Counted from the stretch's first letter, positions 12,701 through 25,335 are shown. The stretch is DNA of 64,000 bases from Mimachlamys varia (GCA_947623455.1 OX392533.1:36868729-36932728); one strand, 5' to 3'. The notes: generated by a model from the letters alone, not told the origin. Made by a program: numbers and translations.

Positions 12701-15700
12701 AAGATGAAACGTAGGTCACGCTGATATAAATTTGACTCATGGCACAACGTCTCATCCAGTTGAACACATAAGCCAAGAATGACGTCATAGTGACCGGGGG
12801 TGTATGCGACAGAACCCGGACAAACTTTTTTCTTTTGTTTAGGTCAAAGGTTAAAATGAAGATCATATTGCCCTGCTTTGAAATATTACACACTTGCAGT
12901 GACTTAAAGTTGGGGAATAGAGCCCGGGCAAGACAGTGGAAGGACGGACAAACGGACGGACGAACACAACACAAAACTATAATTCCTTCCGGCTCCCGAT
13001 GGGGTATCCATAAAGTACTTTAAACATAGATAATGGTTATCGACATATATTTACTTGACGCGTGCTTTGTTGGAGTTATTGACTCATAGCCTGTTATATC
13101 ATCAATGCTTCAGGTGTAGGGCTCTCTTCCACTCTCTGCAACCCAAGAATAGCAGAATTTGAGAAGGTTCAATGTGCTCAACCTTATTGCAGGAACAAGA
13201 GAGGAAGACAATAGATTTATTATCTGATGTGTACCACAAGAATTTTGCTATATGATGTAAACATACTTCCTGGTTACAATCCCCAGAGTAAGGGTATCAC
13301 TCTTATTACTAGCGATTGGTCATAAATGTTTACCTGAACACAATCAAGTAACTGTAAGTGTGCTTTCGATTGTCATATTACATATCTCTTTGTTTCATAG
13401 AATATAAGTGAGCCTAACCCTTGGATTATCGAGAATGACCTGGACCAAATTAGAACTGCATTCCTTAAGTAGAAATTGCTATTGGCACAAGCTAACTTAA
13501 TGTTATGACAGTCGTCGTTTAAATTCATAAAGAAAACAATTGTTACAGTTAAAACCGAAATCCACACAAAGTAAGAAGTCAACTGCTCAGAGTGAAAACA
13601 CGGAAAATAACCTGATGACATGACTTTTGATTATATATGTCACATGATGTTTAATTATATAAACCTAAGTTATCACTCTCGATGATATCGTGATTTTTTT
13701 TTACTTTTGACAGGTTACAGCAATACATGGTTTGGACCAAAGGTTCAAAAAGAGGACGCGGCGGAAGTACGAATCAGAGTATGGACTGCGTGTAAATTTC
13801 CCACCCCGGATTATGAATCTAACTGGATCCCCATGAAAATAAAGAACGGTAAGTTTATCTCTGGGCATGTTCAATATAGATCGGTACACAACTACTTTGT
13901 TCTAAATAATAAGCAAAGATGACGTAATACACACACATATGCCGCACATTTTAAATTTAGTATTCAATTAAAATATGCCGAAACAAATGAATTAAACTGC
14001 ATCATACAGCTGTTTCGTCCTCCTAGGACTCTTCAGTTATTGCTAGGGGTCAAAAGGTGGAAATCCAATTTCTAAACTAATGTAAAAGCAGGACGGTCAG
14101 GTGCGTAAATTTAAGTTAAGTTAAGCAAGGTTAAGTTGCCAGAGTTTTATATACATTATTCGTGGGTATATATTGAAATGTAAAATTCAAAATAATATCC
14201 ATTGTACTGTGAAGGAATACAGTCAATGAGCAAATTGAGAGTATTTAGAATGGACACATATTTTGAGAGGGTAAATTGTATTTGTTTTATGATTTCAAAA
14301 CGACGTTACAGCTAAAAATCTAATCTGAACGTTTCCCCTTAAATTCTATCACAAGCTGTATTTTACAACATGAATGATATATATCTGTTTATGTCGTCAG
14401 ACATATCATTTGATAGAGTTATCATCTTCTGATAGTACATGTTCATATTATGCTTACAACCATGACTGAGATTGCTTTAGAATCGAAGGAAATGGTCCTA
14501 TTGCAATAGGAATCATTTAGAAGGCAAAAGACTGACTCAAATTCTTAATGTTGATTAGTTATAGGAATATGAAAATGCCGAATTTGTACTTAATATTCAA
14601 GTTTCACAAGCACTCTTTAAAAGTTTTTTATCGGCGATTCAGATGTAACATTTTGTTTTTGGAGTATAAAACAAAGCAACGGTCAATTAAAAAATCAAAT
14701 TCACTAAAACCTATTTTTGCTTATTGTCAAAAATGTAATATGACAATGTCGACCGTTTACACTCTTCAAAACTTGAAAATATTCTTCCGGTGTTTGTAAA
14801 TCAGATGAGTTACATCATTACCAAAATGGCAAAGTTACTGAACTTTCATTTTCTTGATAGTAATATCCCCATCTTCTTAAAAGATTTTGATCGGTTTTAA
14901 ATTTTTATCACAAATTACTTTTAATGCATAATGCTGACAGCCAAATTTAATCAAGATAGACATTGTTTGTTATATTATTGATATCATGATTTTGATTATT
15001 TATTTCTTGGTGTTTCGTTGCCATGGTTGCCTCAACCTCAACTTTGATTTTCATGTGAATTTAATTAAATGGAATTGTTGAATTAAGAGGCATTTATCCT
15101 CTGTAAGTTTAAACGTTCCCGATGTTAACTACTATAAAACTGGAACTGTTCGTGGCGTAGACATTTTTGCTAATATCACATGCATTAAATCCTCTCGAAT
15201 ATATTTACACGCGAATATATTTACACGCGAATATATTAACACACGAATATATTTACAGGCGAATATATCAATACTAACCAAGCTCTATAGTGTCCAATAA
15301 TAATATAATATGCACATATCATAAATTAGCAAGACTGACTGCTAGAAAATATCTACATCCCAATTAGTTTGAAGCCTGACTAAGCGAAAAATGCCAGGCG
15401 CAAAAAATATTGGCTTTTACAGAATTCTGTACAACATGGTGTATCCTGCTTTCGTTGATGTTACGTTTAAGTTATGAATTTCTAAATTTCGCATTTTTTT
15501 CGTATTCTCATGCTTCGACGTTTGTAGGTTCGGATTCATTTCGGGAGATTCGTCATGGATTAGGTTACGCCCCTAATTATGTAACAGTACAAGTGTGGAA
15601 CAATGGAACGGACTGGTATGCAGACGGAATAGGTATGTTCGATAGAGCGATAGATATATAGGAGAAACAGAAAATGTACGAATGTCGGAGGAAAAACAAA

Positions 15701-18700
15701 CTTTTAGTTTTATTTCAAGCTGGATATTTTTTTTACAATATACAACATAGAATTATTAAGTATTTTTTACATGCATATTTTTGTTTGTTTTCTCTTATAT
15801 ATGCAATATTGAAACAAAATTATAAACAAAATAGTAGTGTTGTCTCTAGGTCTTGTAACCTTTATGAGGTTCTTCGGAAGTCTGTTTTTGAAGAAAGCAC
15901 ATGAAAGGATGATGTCATCAATAATATGACGTCATAAATATTATGCAATGCGGAAAAAAAAAACTTTCCCTCATTTCACAATTTCTTTCTAATAAAAACA
16001 CATTCATTTACACCGATTGATTTAAAAAATTAACAAAACATTAATCTGAAAGAAACTTTTGATAACTAATAATAGATGAATGTAAGATTTGAAATAATGA
16101 TATCATTTTAAGATAAAGCGACATATTTTTCTTACATGAAAGGTCAGCCATTTCAGTAACAAGTTTAATAGGCTTTGTATTACCTTATTTGGTCGATGAG
16201 CTTATTCCTTTTATGATAAATTGAAGAGAATTGTTTTCAAAAAGAAACAGAAAGTGAAGTTTGCATAAATATTCCGAGGAAGAAAATAAATTTAGTAAGG
16301 CACTTGACACGATTTCATTCTAAACAAAGGAGACTATTTCAAACAAAAATCATAGACGCAGTAAGGAAATGATTTATAAGACATATAAAATACATTATAT
16401 GAATAAAATACAAACAAAACTGGTCCAATAGAAAATATCACAAAATCGTCACCATTATCAAAACGTCTTCGTTCCAGAACTCGTTCAGCTTTATCGTTAA
16501 AAGTTTTGAAAAAAAAAAACCGAATTTAAAACAAAATCACTGAACTTCGATTGTTTCTATTGTGCTGACATATTGTAATTGAATCCAATTTTACTCTATT
16601 TAGCATCAGGGATGACGCCAAGCAACGTCAACAAACTGACGTCATGGGGAGGAGTTGTTTACGCTTTTAATGACACACATGTCCGGATCTGGGTGCCAGG
16701 ATTCGACACGGGTATTGCTATTTCAAATTACGTAGCTTTCAAGTAACGTAGCTGTCAAATAACGTTGCTGTCAAATAAATTTACAAATCTACTTGAAATA
16801 TTGTCGGTGCTAATAGTTCGAATGAATGAACGGTGTTCCATTAATATAAACTGATGAAAAAAAAGTGTCAAAAAACATTCATCTTTAAGAATTTCTCTAA
16901 TTATATTATTTTGCATATAACTTGGTTTTTCGAGCGAAGTTGATGAATAGAATGTCCCATTACCCTTAGGGTGTGAAAAAAAAAAATTTCTATCCCTAGG
17001 GTCTATATAGTCTACTCCTAGACTCAGTTGAGACCATCGGCCAAATGAATTACTTTTCGACTTGAATTTTGTTTCTATCGCACACTCGTGTTAAAGAATG
17101 ACTAAATTTCATAAAAGAATCATCGCTTTTTTTTAAAACAGCTTTTTTCAGCATTTGTGATATTTGTAGTTGTTGCCATGCACATAACTTTCCTCTTACA
17201 GAAATACTTATGAACATCCCATTTTATTGTTTATTTATACAAGTACTCTGTAAATATATCAGGGCTGACAGAGAAATCACAATCTGGTGGAGGGGATGAG
17301 TCATGTGAGCGGGATAATCTTTAGCAGACTCAATGCATACAATTTAGTCAAAGGCAGGACAAATTGTCGCTCTATTTTGTACGATTTATACAACATACTT
17401 TTGAAAAGAATTTTGTACCCTATTGATATTTAAAATTTTAAAATAGTGTTAATTTATCTTTTTTTTCTTTCTTTTTTTTTTTGTATATTCTTTTATTTAT
17501 TTTTTCATTTTTTTAACATTAAGGTTCTCAATACAACTGCCAATACGCATAATACACTGGTCTCATTAACAATATAACAACTGATTCTGGTTATTCAACA
17601 AAGCGTGCAAACCTTCATGTGAAAATAAGGAGGTTACACTTCCCAACTCGGGAAAGTATTTTCGTTTCCTAGTCAGCGATGGTCCCATTGCTACAAATAT
17701 GAAAACAAATAAAAGATAGACTATTCTTTTTTCCAAGCCATTCCTTCGTGTTGTGACTGAAATACTCCAAAATCTACTAAGAATTTACCAATGTACTGCC
17801 ATCGATTAATTCCAGGAAGTATATTTAGTGTGGCCGATGGCTGGGGTCAAGGGTCACAGGAGACCTGGTCAGAGGGGCTGGTCAAGGTGAGAGTTTGGGG
17901 TCATATGCCTGGAGATTCCGTATATGCATCTAACGCAACAATCGGACAAGTCTCTAGAGGAAATACGTCACCACGACTGCGCGGCGTCACGGGATCCCTT
18001 AACATGGACGCTGGACTGATTTCTGTAACGGTAATTATATAACGGAATCATTTGTAATTTGTTAATAAAGTGATAGCTTTCATTGGTAATGTTTGATATA
18101 TATTAACTAAACGACACGTTTAATTATAATGGTTAAAGAACTTGGAAGTATTAAGGCATCATGACAGAAAACTCCACGATAATTATTTATACTTATGTAT
18201 ATTTGTATAATTGCAAGTTTTACTTTCTGAACAGGTAGACATTTTGGTAGCCACCTTACAATTAAGAATGCCATAGTATAAAAAACAAAAAGGATATATT
18301 TTTATATCAGCGTCTCGTCGTATATTAACTTAGGCGTTTGTAAACACATATTCAAACATAAACGATTTGTCTATGGTTGAAATATTCAAATTTGATAGCA
18401 AAAAGTAGTAGATACATAGATTAATTTTTCTATTTTTTTTGTAAGTAGAATAAAAGTATCTTTTGTTTTCGTATTACCTATAGCTTATATCAAAATGTTC
18501 TTTTATCTTTTAAAAGTATTTATATACTGAAAATAGTTTTACATGCTTACCATTTATTATTGATCAACGTTGCCGTGAAAGAAATGCAGAGATGGTTTAA
18601 ATACCAATGAAAAAAATGCAATATTTGCATTCGTCTTCGATAAATTTGAGATTGTCATTGAAGAGACAAGAAACGTCGAACCTTCCGGAACACCTTATCT

Positions 18701-21700
18701 TATTCTCCTTTTACTTTTTCAATGGTTTCCATGGTATTATTTCCTACGTATATACACTGTTGCCTTAGTACCTATCGTTGTTGATTTTTAAATATTGTTT
18801 TGTTGACACTCCGGTAATATCTTGTTGTTGATGATGTAATGTTATTGTTGTTGATTTATTGCACTAACATTTGACCGATTCACACAGGTCAAGGCTCTGG
18901 GCGGGGACAACAATGGATTTTCCTTTCCTGCCCTTGGCGCCGTCCAGAATACAGATCCACACGATAAGTTTGGAGGAGTAGTGTATTCCTACTCAACAAA
19001 CGGAATCCGGATCTGGCATCCCATCGTCCCTGGTGCCGGAAATACCGCTCAGTATCATAAAGGGACGCTACTCTACGTGTCTCCGTATTGGGGAGGTGGC
19101 AAACATTCTCAGGACTCCAAGTTCGGATTAATTGAAGTTCGTTTTTGGAACTCCTATACAGGACAATGTATGTATATGTTTATCTTAATTGTATTTTACT
19201 TATTCGAAGCCCTATATAACGATTATGGTTACCGTCTTGTTTCGATCCCAACTGAAAGTACTGTTTATTAATATATAAAAAGCACGTTTTTATCTTGGTA
19301 ATATATAAACCATTTTTGTCTATTTTGAAACCAATTTATTTAAGGATAGAGCATCATTATAGTTCAATATATAGATGATATTCAATGGTTTGCCGTTTAA
19401 TATCAAATATATTTCACGAGTATAGCAAATATTTTCATACTTTCACGAGTGCGTAGCACGAGTGAAAACTTAAAAAAAAATCTGCCATCTTCCAATTCAT
19501 TACACATTTAATCCTGTCATCTTCCAATTCATTACATATTAAATCCTGCAGCAGTTTCTCATCAATATTTACTATCGATGCCATTTCTTCAAGACCATCT
19601 TTCCACAATAGACAAGTTCTAGCAGACGACAAAAATATGCCGAGCCTCATTGCAATGCCGTGTTCGATTCGATCAAGGGGAACAACTCTTACAAAAGTTC
19701 CAGTGTAACGTGAAAAACTTACCCAGTGGTAAACTACCAACCGTTGAAATATACGGCGGGTCACTTTCTCAAGAGGACGAATTACAGAAATATCGAGTGG
19801 GTCATTTTTCTACAGATGGCCGTGTAAAATTTCTACTGTAAAATAACGACCCCGGGTAACTTTTGCAACGTAGAATAATGACCCCGGATAGTTTTTTTAT
19901 CGGCGGGTCACTTTTCACGTTACATTGAAACAGCCTAATATTTTCACTGTAAAATCTTATATTTTCAAAGCAAAATCTATATTTTCAGTGCTTATCACAG
20001 CAGTGAAAATAAAAGTTTGATCACTTTGATAATTTTCTATATTTCACAGGCAAAAATGCAATAAAACTTGTTAACAATTTAATCTATGGTATTCTTTGAT
20101 ATTTTTTTTCTATTTTTATAGATGGTTTCCTTATTTAAAAATAAAAATCTGTTTGATTCATTTTGATATATTTTTAACTTCTTATCTAATTAACCGATTG
20201 TAATTGATCTTTTTTATTTTATTTCATTTTATCTTTATTGCATATGTTTATATATATATATACGTTTTAATTCGTTAATTCATTATTCGACTTTACCGAT
20301 TTGCCAAAGTTCTGATGTCAACTTCATAAATTAAAGGGATTCAAAGCACCTGGCCCTTCTGCTTCTACATTAGTTTAGAAAATGTCCCACTTTCTGCTTC
20401 TACATTAGTTTCGAAAATGTCCCGCCTTTTGGCAAAAAGCATCACTGACGGGTCCTGGAAGGAGGAAATAGATGTATGATGGAGTTTATTTCATTTTTTC
20501 GGCATACTATAAAAATTACTAAATTGAAAAGGTGCAGCATGTGAATGAGTGTTACTTCATCTTTCTGTAACTTGATAGGTCCTCCACCGACCACTCCAGC
20601 ATACGCCATTACATCGCCATTTTCCGGAACCACTTCAAACACGTCCTCGCCAGCGACATCTGTACCAGTCTTATCGTCTACAAGCACAAAAATAGCAACA
20701 GCTTTGTTAACGTCAACAAAATATTCAGGTAAGACCCGATCTCTTAAATGTTTTATCACTATTGTTTCATGTTGGACAATTTGGTACTACAAGAAAATGT
20801 TTTCAGTTCCATTCTTTGCTTCGAAAACTATCCTGGCGGAATAATAAACAAAAGAAAGACTTTCGGAGAATTGTTCTAAGTTGAAATAATCCCACTTGTT
20901 ATAGAACAATAAAAAATATGTTTAAATCAAAATCATCAAAAGAAAATCCCAATGAATTACATCTTAATGTCTAGGATGACAATTATTACACAAATGATAA
21001 AAATATAAACTGTCAAAAACATTTTAAGAAAAAAAACCAGACCTGTTTTACATATTTACTTTTATTCCTGATTAATGTCCCTATGACATATACTTTTATA
21101 TAATCAAAAGCATCAACGCAAAGACCAACTCCTCACATGCAAACGACCAGAGCAATATCTACAAACATCAGCCACAGTTCCAGAACTGCAGTATCCATGA
21201 CGACCACATCTGGGTCTAATGTCGGCGGCAGAACCTCAACTAGGAAATCAGTGACAGTTTCCGCGGGTGTTGGGACAACCGCTGGACCCAAGGGATCCGG
21301 AACAACCTCTGGCAGTGTAGTACCGGGAGTTACCTTGGCAACAAATTCTTCAATACCAAAGACTACAATGATGGGACGAATAGAAACCGCTAGCGGCGGT
21401 CGTAAGTCATACATTTGACGTTGTCTCGCAAAATTGTTTATACAACACGACCATTTTCTAGTTGTTCGTAGCCTTTTGATCGCTTTAGATATACATTCTT
21501 TACAATCTTTCTTATCACATTAATGGCGTTTGAAGGACACATCGGTGGACTATGTAAAAACAAATGGTAATTAAAAATTAACGACAATTGGGCTACGCTA
21601 TTAGCATACAAGTCTTTGATATGAATATGCAAGGTAAGGAATGGATATACCAAAAAGATTCCTTAATACCTAATCATTTTAATGTATTATATGACATATT

Positions 21701-23080
21701 TATTTCTGAAAAAGGAAACCATAAATATAGTGCATATCGAATGCATAACAATACAAATTCAAAAATAGTTATCTAAAATGGAAGATGAATTTGATACGAG
21801 CTTATGCTGAACGATCGTTATGATATAGGAGATACAATAATAAAATATATACTGAATGAAATGAAATATCTATTGATAAACACAATTCCCAATTTAGCTA
21901 ATCAGGACATATTTTGCTTTCAAAGATTCGTCTTCATGCCGCCTTCATTTTAAATACAAAACAATACTAAAACAATTTTTAATTTACATTTCTCAATTGG
22001 AAGATTCCTTCACAAGATGTTTATTTGAATACTAAAAATGACGTATACCATATTTCTCATTTAATCACAAAATCTGTGTCAAATCCATTTCATTTACTAA
22101 CTTGTTTATTTTAATGAATAACGAAAACCACTGCTTCCTTTTGTTATGATAGTACTATTGTCTTTTTCTCTGTGTGCCGCTTTTTTTTCCTTTTTTTAGT
22201 TTCGCTGTTGATATACCTGGTATGACTGTGAAAACACTTTGGAAACTAGCTATACCCACTACTCAACACATAGCAAACATATAAAGATGCAACCGGCAAA
22301 TAATGACGTTGAATTTGCAATATGATATAAAAAAAACCACTTCAGTAACATGCATGAATATTACAATAAAAGTGATACCGATGTCCTAATCTGGGGAAGT
22401 TGAAGCCATTGTTTTAGTTATTAAGTTAATTACACGAGTCTTTGTTTGTAGTCTCATCTGTTGCTACCGGTCTGATTGCCACTGCAAGTATACTATCTGC
22501 AGCCGGGTGTTTGGGTGGACTGATCTTTGGTTTTCTAAAGAAGAAGAAGAAGGCGAAAAAGCAGCAGAGGGTCGATCCAGAAGGCCAGGTGAAAAACATT
22601 TGTCAATCAGTTCTGGATATCACTTATTGAATGAATCAAGATGAATTCGGCAAATTCAAATGAGTTATTTTAAGTATTTGTTACTTATTTGTTCTGGCTG
22701 GTTCCGTTACTTGAAGAAGAGGTGATAAGGCTAGGAATGTATTATACTACAATTTGTAAAATATTGGAAGATGATACATAGCATTGCTTGTCAAACAAGT
22801 ACAAAATTGAATATCAAAGGGTCTTTTTGTTACCTCACAGAAAACCGATGCTTTTGGTAGTCAAACGGTCACAGACGATAACGGAGGTCCCCCAACAGAT
22901 GACGGAAATTCTCCAACAAATGATGGGGATCCCCCACCAGATGGAGACACTCGTCCAACAGACGATAAATCTCCTCCAAAAGATAAAGAAGTTCCTTCAA
23001 TAGATAACGACGCTCCTGACACAGCAAACGGATCCCCACCGGCTTCCACAGTTCGACCACAGACAGCACGTCCAGAGTAG
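9772..23080 (+). CDS. Gene A: type I membrane protein with three copies of an unnamed ectodomain repeat (677 aa)
   Basis: Eleven exons, all phase-consistent: 9772-9823, 11855-12175, 13714-13848, 15528-15632, 16604-16711, 17816-18030, 18888-19167, 20579-20728, 21111-21401, 22452-22588, 22841-23080 (TAG). Exon 1 encodes a signal peptide (MDRVAFYGVLITSIYYA). Residues about 28-406 hold three repeats, each with a GGVVY core (residues 94, 220 and 341), then a V-x-(I/L)-(W/Y)-x-P strand, and a closing VRxW strand (W148, W268, W399). Repeats 1 and 3 share an FPxLG motif. Many NxS/T sites (HNIT, YNET, FNDT, SNAT) fit a secreted ectodomain. Residues 407-552 are a Thr/Ser-rich stalk, 556-581 a membrane helix followed by KKKKK, and 582-677 a Pro/Asp-rich tail. 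I do not recognise the repeat; a beta-sandwich surface receptor or adhesion protein is inference. Gene B is its paralogue. Confidence 0.85.
10240..11330. repeat. 28-bp minisatellite in intron 1 of gene A
   Basis: About 38 units of the type GATACCGATACATGTATATG plus GTTGCTAT. 10333-10560 and 10561-10788 are a perfect 228-bp duplication of an eight-unit block. From about 10930 to 11240 a second higher-order pattern alternates units containing TTGGTATGAC and TTGTAGCTAAG. A reading frame on the minus strand across this region is only a product of the repeat. Confidence 0.9.
11565..11730 (-). repeat. Dispersed family 2 fragment
   Basis: Contains AAATCATAATCCGAGCTCAA, ATCGATTAAACCAGGGGC and the AACAAAGGAAAGATTAACAT to AGAGAATAAGAC blocks of family 2 in reverse orientation. 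It lies in intron 1 of gene A just before exon 2. Confidence 0.65.
12690..13020. repeat. Probable dispersed repeat with GGACGGACGAAC run
   Basis: Moderately GC-rich block in intron 2 of gene A containing GGACGGACAAACGGACGGAC and a closing TTCCTTCCGGCTCCCGATGG. Only one copy is in the window, so the repeat status is inferred from composition and from similar blocks known in mollusc genomes. Confidence 0.4.
13920..14110 (+). repeat. Dispersed family 3, copy 1
   Basis: Matches 35270-35455 through ACACACACATATG, ATCATACAGCTGTTTCGTCC, TAGGACTCTTCAGT and TTTCTAAACTAATGTA, ending at GGTCAGGTGCGTA. A third fragment lies in reverse orientation at 20340-20465. It is in intron 3 of gene A. Confidence 0.75.
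15190..15275. repeat. Short tandem repeat, about 18-bp unit
   Basis: Four to five units of GCGAATATATTTACAC in intron 3 of gene A. Units resembling GCGAATATAT also occur in the element at 42829-43078. Confidence 0.75.
18655..18740 (+). repeat. Dispersed family 2 fragment
   Basis: Contains ACCTTCCGGAACACCTTATC and TTATTCTCCTTTTAC followed by TTTCAATGGTTTCCATG, matching the centre of family 2. Located in intron 6 of gene A. Confidence 0.55.
19435..20065. repeat. Dispersed family 4, copy 1
   Basis: Begins near the hairpin TTTCACGAGTGCGTAGCACG. It matches 28843-29355 through ATCCTGCAGCAGTTTC, TTCTTCAAGACCATCTTTCC, TCGATCAAGGGGAACAAC, GTAACTTTTGCAACGTAGAA and repeated TTATATTTTCA/CAGTGAAAAT motifs. 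Reading frames here on both strands are short and not conserved in frame. Located in intron 7 of gene A. Confidence 0.8.
20340..20465 (-). repeat. Dispersed family 3 fragment
   Basis: TTCTGCTTCTACATTAGTTT occurs twice, about 55 bp apart, followed by AAAGCATCACTGACGGGTCC; in reverse this matches the end of family 3. Located in intron 7 of gene A. Confidence 0.6.
22870..23050 (+). repeat. Coding 21-bp/7-residue repeat in the tail of gene A
   Basis: The cytoplasmic tail reads as about eight seven-residue units with Pro at positions 3-4 and Asp/Asn at 6-7 (GGPPTDD, GNSPTND, GDPPPDG, DTRPTDD, KSPPKDK, EVPSIDN, DAPDTAN, GSPPAS). The DNA has a matching periodicity of about 21 bp. Shadow frames in this interval repeat for the same reason. 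Confidence 0.8.
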
Positions 23081-23494
23081 AAAGTTATGCCATAAAATGG
23101 ATCATGCAGTGCCTATATGACGGAATCTGGGACATTAATTGCTTTAAACAAATAGCGAAGAAGTGTTAAAGACTTACTTTGAACGAAAATATTTATTTTG
23201 AAACTATTTATAAATTGTTTTGTGTTGCATTGTAAATAATCAAATGGATTTTGAATTATGTTTGTACGGTTGTTTTCCTGTGTACGGAAGGTAGAAAGCC
23301 TTAAATTATTAGACGATAAAGTTCATTTATGAACCATTTTGTTTTGCTTATTAATTTGAATAATTAAATGAATTATGAAATATGTTGATTCTGTTGTTTT
23401 CCTGTGTGCATGAACATTTTTCGAGAATTTTTTTTTATAAATGATAAAATATCTTGTGTATATTCTATAGGAACGTTTTTGCTAATCTTTGTCA

Positions 23495-24446
23495 AGCCGC
23501 CCTCGGCAGGGCCGAGCGACTTATTACATTTGTTTGTGGGTGTGGTTGGAAGTTCGGTGTGCCAATTTCCGGTACTGCGCACGTATACTCTGTATCGGGT
23601 GGTCGGGTGGTGCAGTGGATAGCGCACTTGCCTTTCACCAAGGCGGCCAGGGTTCGACTCCCCGACCGGACGTGAAAAAGTATGGGGTCACCTGCCCGAC
23701 CACGTGGGTTTTCTCCGGGTACTCCGGTTTCCTCCCACAATAAGACCTCTCGCGCGCTAACATCCGGACCAACAAGGTTGATTAATATAAGTTGTATAAC
23801 TTGTTTCATAATTGTTGTAAAATAAATAAAGTTTATATATTATATATTTTTATTTTATATATATACTCTGTATCTGTTTTGTCACAATTAACCATGCTCT
23901 GTAGTGAAGTATTGTAAACAGAAAGTAAGAAGCTATGCAACTCGGTCGTCTCATATAAAGTGTTTTGTTGTACTTTCCCCACACAAACAAATGTATAATA
24001 CTGGTTTAAAACCTCCAGTCGGGAGTTCGTTGTACAGTTGTTACGGCAGTAGCGGATCATCGGCTAAAGTGGGTCAGTCTAGGAAAAGTAATGCAAATAA
24101 AAAAATTTTCAAACAGAAAAACAAACTGCAATGTATGTAATTAAAATATTTTTTTCACTTTTATTTAGTGCATATTTATTCCAGTAATTACATGTGAATA
24201 CAATTATATGCAAATTAATGATGCATTTCGTGTTTCATTTTGGTTCAATTTCATGTTATGTAAACTGGTCCTTGGTTTTTTGGGGTGGAAAATGTAAATG
24301 TTTTATTAGTCCTACAGTTACAGGAACTTCTTATTAGACATACCCATCAAAATGTTTCATTATCCTGACTTTCAATCAAACGTTGCTCAAACAATTAGCC
24401 TTTTGTGGTGAGCGGCTTTGATGTCATACTGACATAATTCTAGTTG
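23495..24446 (+). repeat. Dispersed family 1, copy 3 (interrupted by a SINE)
   Basis: Starts at CCCTCGGCAGGGCCGAGCG, continues with GTTTGTGGGTGTGGTTGGAA, and ends with GTGAGCGGCTTTGATGTCAT ACTGACATAATTCTAG as in copies 1 and 2. A SINE of about 270 bp interrupts it at 23597-23862. It follows the 3' end of gene A. Confidence 0.75.
23597..23862 (+). mobile_element. tRNA-headed SINE with target-site duplication
   Basis: The head is tRNA-like, with A-box region TGGTGCAGTGGATAGCGC and B-box GGTTCGACTCC. A conserved central block follows (TTTTCTCCGGGTACTCCGG, TTTCCTCCCACAA), then a tail rich in AATAAATAAAG and TA repeats. TATACTCTGTATC flanks it exactly at 23584-23596 and 23863-23875. The central block resembles that of the MetaSINE superfamily known from bivalves; this assignment is from memory. 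Confidence 0.85.
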
Positions 24447-25109
24447 TCAATGGTAATATTAACGCGAAAGTTATGCAGAACATCACAGTATTCACTTCGG
24501 TTCCATTATCTTAAAAAGAAAGTATATATGTAGAAATATTAAGATCACCATCCAATGTAAGTAAAACATACCGAAAGGACAAAATCTCTCACGTTTTTTG
24601 TATGTGTATAGCCTGCTAGATTTTAGTTACTTTACAAGTGATTTCATTGGATAAAGTGTCATGTAACTAAACACCTAACAGTGAATTGTGACGTCATTTG
24701 TTAAAGCAATTTTCCATTCTCGGAAGCTGAAACAATGTTTTTTCCAATAAATGCTTTTTCTAGGTATCAATTATACATGGGAAATTTATGGAATAAAAAT
24801 GGTTCTCAATCTAGTGACGGCTTATGATCGTCTTTCTTATTGGTTTTTCCGGGTGTCTACATTAACTTTAAAAAAGATAAATATAATAATGTCTCCATTT
24901 TTGCAACAATAATGTTAAACTGTTTTCTTGCACGTTTGTCATTTTGGAATCAAAAGAAAATAAAACCTTTGACATAAAATTGATATTTTGGTGTTTGATT
25001 TTTAAAAATTCTAGTTTGATACTTATTTTAAAATTCTAGTTTGATACTTATTTTAGTTGAATACCTTAAAGAAATAGATCATGTAACAAAAGAAAGATTT
25101 GGTGGTAGT

Positions 25110-25335
25110 GCATGCAGCCTACATTTTATTTCTCCTGTCCTTTATGTCATGAAGCGGCCTCCGCTGTCTGTCCGTCGTCAATCGTCAATATTTTTACTTC
25201 AAACATTTTCTTCTCAATAACAAAAAGGTCCAGGGTTCTGATATGTTTGCCAGTAAAATGCTGTGATCAGGGGCTACATTGTTTGTTAAACTTGATTACC
25301 TTGAGTGACTGTCAACGTCGAATGTCTAAAAATCC
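25110..25335. repeat. Probable dispersed repeat (TGTCCGTCGTCAATCGTCAA type)
   Basis: Contains TGTCTGTCCGTCGTCAATCG, TCTTCTCAATAACAAAAAGG and TCCAGGGTTCTGATATGTTT. Only one copy is in the window; I believe similar blocks are common in bivalve genomes but cannot test this here. Confidence 0.4.

Noticed and set aside
19435..19841. Opposed open frames of 63-109 codons
   Set aside because: They lie in dispersed family 4, and the second copy at 28.9 kb does not keep the same frames.
21151..21401. Acceptor at 21149-21150 for exon 9 of gene A
   Set aside because: Joining there shifts the frame and meets a stop; the acceptor at 21109-21110 keeps phase 1 and an open frame.
23600..23680. tRNA gene
   Set aside because: A- and B-box-like words are present, but the sequence runs on into a SINE body with target-site duplications, and no proper acceptor stem is formed.
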